From CAZFZT01 sp964523675 (GTDB lineage Bacteria > Planctomycetota > Phycisphaerae > Phycisphaerales > SM1A02): 28,393 bases of DNA. The translations under genes and the position numbers were made by a program. The notes under the pieces are model-generated. The model was not told where the DNA came from. It worked only from the letters and a program-made list of their open reading frames with translations, and did not search any database. The DNA lies in contig CAZFZT010000041.1 of assembly GCA_964523675.1 (NCBI GenBank), positions 1-28,393 on the forward strand, read 5' to 3'. Positions 22,922 through 28,393 of this stretch are shown one piece after another (the stretch's first letter is position 1; each line of letters opens with the position of its first letter).

Positions 22922-23541
22922 GCGAATCACGAAGCGAACTACAGCAGATGATCGACCGCTTCAGCGAGCAGACGCCGATCGTGCGAGGGGGCGTTGCGAT
23001 TGCGGCTGCGATCATTCTTTATCTGGCGTGGAGCGGCTTCCTCGCGCCGACGGCGCGATCGTGGGGTGAGAGCGCGGCTGCGATCGAGCGCGATGTGCGC
23101 ACCATCAAGTCGCGCGATCGCCTGGCGGCGGATGTGCGGCGGCTGCGCGACAGCATCATCACGCTCGGGCCGGTCGATCCTCCCGTGTATATCACGGACG
23201 GTGAAGCGCACCTGATGGCGGCGATCAACGTGGTCAAGCAGGATTTTCGCATGAGCAATGACAGTTTCTCGATGCTCGCCCGCGGGCCGTTGCAGCGCGG
23301 CATGTTGCACGGCCTGACCGTTTCAGGCGAGCCGACACAGTTGACCGGCGAGTTCCGCTTTGACGCGGAGCCGGAGGAAGCGATCAGCATTATTGCAGCG
23401 CTTGAGGCGCGGCCGGAGATCGCCCGGATCAATCAGGTGTTGATTCAGCGCAGCGATGCACGGCAGCGCAGCGTCAATGTGCGGCTGACGATCGAATCAT
23501 GGGTGGTGAGCAGCGGATCAAGTCGGCGCGGCCGGGTGTAG
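22918..23541 (+). CDS. GspM/PilO-like inner-membrane protein
   Basis: A 207-residue bitopic protein with a short cytoplasmic N-terminus, one membrane helix at about 24-44 (VRGGVAIAAAIILYLAWSGF), a coiled-coil stretch (about 48-80) and a small periplasmic alpha/beta domain. That is the GspM/PilO topology, and it directly follows the GspL-like gene with a 4-nt overlap. In other systems GspM pairs with GspL. AGGAG lies about 10 nt before the ATG. Sequence similarity to GspM is too weak to see by eye, so this is a context call. Confidence 0.72.
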   Translation: MSESRSELQQMIDRFSEQTPIVRGGVAIAAAIILYLAWSGFLAPTARSWGESAAAIERDVRTIKSRDRLAADVRRLRDSIITLGPVDPPVYITDGEAHLMAAINVVKQDFRMSNDSFSMLARGPLQRGMLHGLTVSGEPTQLTGEFRFDAEPEEAISIIAALEARPEIARINQVLIQRSDARQRSVNVRLTIESWVVSSGSSRRGRV

Positions 23542-23656
23542 ATGACAGACCGAAACAAGCCATTCTTCTGAAGTTCCAACACACAAGCCGGGGCAGATCG
23601 CAGAAGCGGCGCAGCCGCGCCCCAGTGACGCCCCTGATCGAACACGACCCTTGTCC

Positions 23657-24673
23657 ATGATTAATCGCCATTCCATCAACGGAGCGTTCATCACCAGCGC
23701 GATCGCGATTGCGATCGCCGCGATTGTGGTGCTTTCGGGACTTCCGTCGCTCGTGGGGGCGATGTTCATGTCCGATGACGCGAGGAGTGATCCGAAGGAC
23801 GTGATTGCGGGGATGATGGATCAGCATGATGAGACGCTGGAGACGTATCGCGCGCGCTTCGCCGGGCGGTCGATCTTCTATACGCCGCCGGCTCCGCCGC
23901 CCCCGCCGCGGCCGCCGGCTCCGGTCATTGAACCGGTGGTCGAGCCGGAGGACGAGCCGGAGCCGGAGTATGTTCCGCCGCCGCCGCCCCCGCCGCCGGC
24001 CGAATATGGCGGTCCACCGCCGTTCGTCGCGATGAGCAAGGAGGCGTGGTTTCGGCCGCACGGCTCGACTGAAAGGACCATTCGTCTGCGAATCGGCGAG
24101 GAGAAGGAAGGCGTGAAGCTCCTGGCGACTGATCCGCCTCGATCCGTTCTGGTTGAGTATGGCGGCGGTGAGTACAAGGTGGAAGTCTTTCCATGGGATC
24201 TTGCTGCGCTTGACATGGGAGAGGTTGACCGGAGTGTGATGGAGGGCATGCTTCGGCGCCGGTCCGATGAGATCGATGCTTCGGGTGACGCTGCGCCGCA
24301 GCCGCCGAGCGATATCGCGCGTGCGGGCGCTTCAACGGGTGACGATGTGGAAGAAGAGGTTGATCCGGAAGTGGTGGCGCAAGCGGAGGAATCGGGGGAG
24401 GACCCGGGCGCTGATGCTGAGGAGCCCGGCGCGCAGGGCGAACCCGACAATGCAGCGGAGCCGACGGCCGAGCCGATTGAGGAAGAACCCGAACCGGCTC
24501 CTGAGCCGGAAGAAGAGCCATCATCAACGGACGAGCCGTCCGGGGATGATCCTGAAGAAGATGAACCGGCTCCCGAGCCGGACGATGAGCCGCAACCGGA
24601 ACCCGTTCCGGAGCCGGCCTCACCGGAGCCGGCGCCCAAGTCGGCGCATGCTGCTGGTGAGGCGAGGAAGTAG
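23657..24673 (+). CDS. GspC-like inner-membrane protein with Pro/Glu-rich regions
   Basis: A 338-residue protein: an N-terminal membrane helix (about 9-36, GAFITSAIAIAIAAIVVLSG), a periplasmic linker of polyproline and Pro-Glu (about 75-118), a folded segment of about 70 residues (about 118-190, FVAMSKEAWFRPHGSTERTI through VEYGGGEYKVEVFPWD) resembling in position the HR domain of GspC, and an acidic Pro/Glu/Asp-rich tail (about 200-338). GspC connects the platform to the secretin through its HR domain; here no PDZ or coiled-coil end is present. It directly precedes gspD, where gspC is normally found. An in-frame TTG at 23651 is an alternative start. Confidence 0.6.
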   Translation: MINRHSINGAFITSAIAIAIAAIVVLSGLPSLVGAMFMSDDARSDPKDVIAGMMDQHDETLETYRARFAGRSIFYTPPAPPPPPRPPAPVIEPVVEPEDEPEPEYVPPPPPPPPAEYGGPPPFVAMSKEAWFRPHGSTERTIRLRIGEEKEGVKLLATDPPRSVLVEYGGGEYKVEVFPWDLAALDMGEVDRSVMEGMLRRRSDEIDASGDAAPQPPSDIARAGASTGDDVEEEVDPEVVAQAEESGEDPGADAEEPGAQGEPDNAAEPTAEPIEEEPEPAPEPEEEPSSTDEPSGDDPEEDEPAPEPDDEPQPEPVPEPASPEPAPKSAHAAGEARK

Positions 24674-24775
24674 GCAGTAAACGGCCGGGTGATTCGTTGG
24701 CCAACGCAGCCGGCGCGTGGCTCGCGATGACTTCGGCTTGCTCGCAGATAGAACAAGAAGAAGAAGGTAGAAAAC

Positions 24776-27526
24776 GTGAAGACAACGAGTGGAACTCGAA
24801 TGAACTGGAAGGCGCTGGTGGCGGGGATCGCACTCTGCGCCGCGTGGAGCGCAGCGGAGCCGGCAACGGCGCAGCAACGTCCTTCGCAACGCGAGGCAAC
24901 GCCGCGCACCGCGCCCTCGCGGCCGACGGCGCGCCCGGCGCAGGATAATCGCAGCGCGGCGCAGCGGGCGCGCGATCGCAGCACATCGCAGCCGGGCGCT
25001 GGTTCCACCGGCGATACGCGCTTCGGCGATGTGCGCATCCACGAAGGGCCGGACAACGGCCGGGATGAGCTGTATCACCGACGTGACGCGCAGGCGGAGG
25101 AACTGCTCTTCGCCTTCAACGAGGCAGAGGTTGAGCAGATCATTCCGTTCATCTCGGAGGTTACCGGCAAGGTGGTCATCCCGGTGCAGATGCAGACGCT
25201 GCGCATGACGAAGATCACCCTCGTCACGGATACGTATGTCCCCCGCATGAAGGCGCTGGACATGCTCTTTACCGCCTGCCGCTTGAACGGCATCGGCGTG
25301 ATCGAGCGCGAAGACATCGTGATCCTCATGCCGATCGGCGAGATGGCCAACATCGGCCGGTTCCAGGTGCTCGACTCGACGCAGGATGTCATGGGCCGGG
25401 CTGACATCGGCAACACCGTCATCAAGGTGTTTCCTCTCCTCAACGCCAACGCCGAACTGGTGGGCGATCGCATCCTGGAAGTGCTTCCCGATGCGACGCT
25501 TTCGGTGGACGGCAACTCGAACCAGATCGTGATGGTGGGCGACATCGGTCTTGCGCAACAGATTCAACGGTTGATCGATGAACTCGACAAGAACTTCATC
25601 GAAGAGGAAACGGTGACCTATTACCTCAAGTATGTGGACGCGATGGAGGTGATGGACAGCATCTTCGATCTGTTCCCTGAGGATGCGCAGCAGATTCAGC
25701 AGCAGCGGGCGCAGCGTGGAACGCGGCCGGGTCAACGCCAGCCGCAGGCGGCGCAGGCGGCGCAGGCGGCGTCGATCGGCCCCGTGGTGCAGCTGCGCAT
25801 CACGCCGATCCCGCACCAGAACGCGCTGACGGTAACCGCCAAGCCCGATGTGGTGGCGAAGATCACCGATCTGATCGTGAATAAATGGGATCTGCCTCGC
25901 TCGCAAGGCACGTCGAAGGTGTACACGCTCAAGTACACGGATGCGATTCAGTTGTCTGAAACCTTGAGGGCGCTGCTCGGCCAAGGCAGTACGTCAGGGT
26001 CTGCCGGGCGCGGCGCTCAGGGGCGGGGCGGCGGCGCGACGGGCGGGCAGCGCTCGGAGGTTTCCGAGAGTCTCAGCGGCATCTACGCCATTCAGCCCTA
26101 CGCCGAGCACAATCGCATCATGGTGCTCAGCAAGACCGAGGAGAGTCTCGCCTTCCTCGACGACATCATTGAGAAACTCGATCAGCGCTCTGAAGTCGGC
26201 TTGCCGGTCATCATCGAACTCAAACATGCTGATGCGGTTCTCCTGGCGGAGGAACTCAACGCGCTGCTCCAGGAATGGGGCGGCGGCGCAAACATACCTG
26301 CCCCGCAACAGGGATTGACCGGTCAGTCGATGATGGGCGGCGATTCGGATGCGCGGGGCGCGGTCGGAGGCGCGGCCGGCGGCCGAGGCGGTGCCGGCCA
26401 GCAGCAGGCGGGGCGCATCAGGTTCCCGTGGGAATCCGGCCAGCGTACGGACCGCGCGCCGGAATCTCCGATCATCGGCCAGGCGCGCATCATGCCGATC
26501 GTGCGTCAGAACGCGCTCGCCATCGTCGCGCCGCCGGCACATCTCCAGACGGTCCAGGACATTGTTGAGATGCTCGATCGGCCGGGACGGCAGGTGATGA
26601 TCGCAGCGACGGTCGCGGAAGTGCGTCTGGAAGATTCGCTCGCGCTCGGCCTGCGGTGGGGTGCGCCTGGTTCCGTGCCAGCGGGTGAGGGTTCAATCCT
26701 CGGCACCGGCGACCTGGCTGCGACGCGCGATCCAGCCATCGGCGGCGACCTGTTCTCCTCATCCATTCTCGATGTCGGCGTGAGCGTCGATGTCGTGCTC
26801 CAGGCGCTCGAACGTCGGGGCGGCGTGCGCATTCTCCAGTCGCCGCGCATCTTCACCTCTGATAACAAAGAAGCGCGCTTCTTCGATGGTTCGACGATCC
26901 CGTTCATCTCGAGCCAGCAGCAGAGCGCCTTCTCCGCCGACAGTCCGCTCATCAATCAGTTCGATCGCGAGAACGTCGGCGTGCAACTCAACGTTCGGCC
27001 GCGCATCACGGTCCACGGCGATATTGACCTGGAGCTGTTTCTTGAACTTTCGACGGTGAATCAGCCGGAGGACCCGGCTCGAATTCGCATCGATCGCCGC
27101 GAGACGACGACACAGGTGATCGTGAAGGACGGCCAGACGATCGTGCTTTCGGGCATTCTGCGCGATGAGGAATCGAGCACGCGGCGGAAAGTGCCGTTCC
27201 TCGGCCAAATTCCCATCATCGGCGCGCTGTTCACTTCGACGGATACGTCGGTGACGCAGACGGAGCTGATTGCCTTCATCACGCCGATCATCGTGGAGAA
27301 TCCGTCGGACAATGACGAGAACTTCAACGTGCGCGAGCGTCAGCGGCTGCGCGAACTGTCGCGGTCGCTGAAGGAGCAGCCGCATGAGATTGATGAGATT
27401 CGCGAGCGCATTTCGGATCCGGCCGGCACCGGCTTCACCGTGCCGGAGCGTTTCCAGCAGGAGATGGCTCCGCAGCCCGAGGACGACGAGGAACTCTTTG
27501 ATCCGGTTGATCTGATGGATGAATGA
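24776..27526 (+). CDS. gspD: GspD, type II secretion secretin
   Basis: A 916-residue outer-membrane channel subunit. It has a signal peptide (MNWKALVAGIALCAAWSAAE within residues 9-30). The N0 domain is at about 110-185 (FAFNEAEVEQIIPFISEVTG). N1-N3 repeats (about 190-480; each with VYTLKYTDAIQL- or VIELKHADAVLL-type strands) are separated by Gly/Gln-rich linkers (about 310-335, 405-425, 515-550). The secretin domain runs about 600-850, with the hallmark EARFFDGSTIPFI, VQLNVRPRI and V-P-F-L-G-Q-I-P-I-I-G-A-L-F. The C-terminal S region is acidic. The start is GTG 24776 or ATG 24800 (residue 9), the latter giving the cleaner signal peptide. It is the last gene of the T2SS set here. Confidence 0.96.
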   Translation: MKTTSGTRMNWKALVAGIALCAAWSAAEPATAQQRPSQREATPRTAPSRPTARPAQDNRSAAQRARDRSTSQPGAGSTGDTRFGDVRIHEGPDNGRDELYHRRDAQAEELLFAFNEAEVEQIIPFISEVTGKVVIPVQMQTLRMTKITLVTDTYVPRMKALDMLFTACRLNGIGVIEREDIVILMPIGEMANIGRFQVLDSTQDVMGRADIGNTVIKVFPLLNANAELVGDRILEVLPDATLSVDGNSNQIVMVGDIGLAQQIQRLIDELDKNFIEEETVTYYLKYVDAMEVMDSIFDLFPEDAQQIQQQRAQRGTRPGQRQPQAAQAAQAASIGPVVQLRITPIPHQNALTVTAKPDVVAKITDLIVNKWDLPRSQGTSKVYTLKYTDAIQLSETLRALLGQGSTSGSAGRGAQGRGGGATGGQRSEVSESLSGIYAIQPYAEHNRIMVLSKTEESLAFLDDIIEKLDQRSEVGLPVIIELKHADAVLLAEELNALLQEWGGGANIPAPQQGLTGQSMMGGDSDARGAVGGAAGGRGGAGQQQAGRIRFPWESGQRTDRAPESPIIGQARIMPIVRQNALAIVAPPAHLQTVQDIVEMLDRPGRQVMIAATVAEVRLEDSLALGLRWGAPGSVPAGEGSILGTGDLAATRDPAIGGDLFSSSILDVGVSVDVVLQALERRGGVRILQSPRIFTSDNKEARFFDGSTIPFISSQQQSAFSADSPLINQFDRENVGVQLNVRPRITVHGDIDLELFLELSTVNQPEDPARIRIDRRETTTQVIVKDGQTIVLSGILRDEESSTRRKVPFLGQIPIIGALFTSTDTSVTQTELIAFITPIIVENPSDNDENFNVRERQRLRELSRSLKEQPHEIDEIRERISDPAGTGFTVPERFQQEMAPQPEDDEELFDPVDLMDE

Positions 27527-27541
27527 ATGAGTGGTTTTACG

Positions 27542-27621
27542 GTTTAGCCGCGACGCGAAGCGGAGCGTTTGCGGAAGTCCGCGCGAGCCGCGCTCCGCTT
27601 CGCGTCGCGTCGCAGCTAAAC
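27542..27621. terminator. Strong hairpin after gspD (possible terminator or REP-like element)
   Basis: The left strand 27542-27567 pairs with 27591-27621: a 19-bp perfect stem (CGCTCCGCTTCGCGTCGCG on the right side), a 5-nt bulge and 7 more base pairs (GCTAAAC). The loop is about 23 nt. It lies 15 bp after the gspD stop. No T-run follows, so it is better called a stable hairpin with possible terminator or mRNA-protecting function. The left strand shares 13 bases with 16511-16523 in reverse complement. Confidence 0.65.
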
Positions 27622-27722
27622 GTGTTCATCTGTGTTCACCAGTGAACTTTCTCCGCATGAGGCACAACAACCTTGACACCCCGCACGCAGAACAGTTTCG
27701 CGCCGGGGAGCGTACTGGAGCG

Positions 27723-28393
27723 ATGCGTAGGCGATGCGCCGCGGTGGTTGCCCTGTGGATGATGGCGTTGAGCGCGATCGGGTGCTCGTCGTCCGGCTCG
27801 GGGTCGCCGGCGCGAAGTGATGCAACATTCGGCTCGCCGGGGCCGGCGCGATCGACAGCGCCCGCTCGTCATGCCGGTTCCCTTCCGCGGGCAAGGCCTG
27901 CGCCGCTTCGGACGCAGCGTGTGGGCGCGGAGTTGATGGCAGGCGCGTTCGTGCCGTATGACAACATGTCGCTGCCGCTGGTGAGTCCTGATGGCAGATT
28001 TCTAGCGACGCAGACGCGTCTTGCGCCGGACTGGCCGACGATCCTGGCGGAGCATGAGGCAGAGGTGCCTTACGCGACGCACATGGAGATTTACGAGCTC
28101 CCGCTGTCGGCCCCGGTGGACGGCCGGCCGCAGGCGAGCTTCGTTGCGGAGCTTGATGTGCCCGCTCTGCTGGGGCGCTCGTATGACGAACATGGGTTTT
28201 TGATCGAAGCGCCGCAGGATGACGGGTCGCGCTGGATCGGTTACGCATCGTGGGAGACGGGTGAAGTCACGTGGCTGGTGGCCGATGCGTATGTGAATGC
28301 GTTCGCAGCGATCGGGCCTGACGGACGGCTGGCCTGGAGCCGGCGTGAAGTCGATGCCGCCGACGATGCGCTTTTCGAGCTGGTTGTGCGCCA
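27723..28393 (+). CDS. Predicted lipoprotein with propeller-like repeats (partial, runs off the window)
   Basis: The open frame continues through the right edge; at least 223 residues are visible. The N-terminus MRRRCAAVVALWMMALSAIG is a lipoprotein-type signal with the modifiable cysteine at residue 21 (SAIGC). Two SPDGR/GPDGR motifs (LVSPDGRFLATQ and AAIGPDGRLAWS) and the Tyr/Trp-rich blocks between them recall WD40/PD40-type beta-propeller blades as in TolB-like proteins. An in-frame ATG at 27657 is an alternative start, but the lipoprotein signal favours 27723. Its location after gspD suggests a periplasmic or outer-membrane role, possibly unrelated to secretion. Confidence 0.6.
   Translation, partial: MRRRCAAVVALWMMALSAIGCSSSGSGSPARSDATFGSPGPARSTAPARHAGSLPRARPAPLRTQRVGAELMAGAFVPYDNMSLPLVSPDGRFLATQTRLAPDWPTILAEHEAEVPYATHMEIYELPLSAPVDGRPQASFVAELDVPALLGRSYDEHGFLIEAPQDDGSRWIGYASWETGEVTWLVADAYVNAFAAIGPDGRLAWSRREVDAADDALFELVVR

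Overview
The window looks like a chromosomal segment of a high-GC, Gram-negative planctomycete, most likely Phycisphaerae-like; this is an inference from gene content and style, not a database match. An LpxA tail, a beta-barrel protein ending in Phe, a type II secretion (T2SS) secretin and a DUF1573 protein point to an organism with an outer membrane. Gene density is high, many genes use GTG or TTG starts, and several junctions carry small tandem or inverted repeats.

Layout. (1) 1-5590 is housekeeping: the end of lpxA, convergent clpB, a divergent membrane-anchored DUF1573 protein, an ArfB-type ribosome-rescue hydrolase and a divergent outer-membrane barrel. (2) 5633-11773 is a phage-like module. 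A leftward gene set encodes a double-HTH sigma-region-4-like protein, an ABC ATPase fused to a GNAT acetyltransferase, a ParB-type protein, a small-terminase-like protein and a large terminase (TerL), followed by a small unknown protein. A rightward XRE/S24 (CI/LexA-type) repressor diverges from it, and a near-perfect palindrome lies between the two promoters. No portal, capsid, tail or integrase gene is present here. (3) 11977-27526 is a rightward T2SS locus: a helical exported protein, then gspE, F, G, H, I, J, K, an L-like protein, an M-like protein, a C-like protein and the secretin D. (4) 27542-28393 holds a strong hairpin and the start of a lipoprotein with propeller-like SPDGR motifs.

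How the genes work together. In region 3, GspE (ATPase) and GspF (platform) would drive a pseudopilus of GspG with tip subunits H, I, J and K; the L/M/C-like proteins would link this to the GspD channel. In region 2, the S24 repressor would hold down the divergent packaging/partition-like operon until DNA damage or another signal inactivates it.

The most unusual features are the terminase/ParB/ABC-GNAT module without virion genes, and the way several short-repeat families sit on gene boundaries. Two copies of an 8-bp repeat inverted element encode almost the whole cleavable leaders of the GspH and GspI prepilins. Another element supplies the gspE stop and abuts the gspF start. A third supplies the C-terminal tail and stop of the HTH protein, and a fourth reaches into the arfB stop codon. 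No tRNA, rRNA, CRISPR array or transposase was seen.
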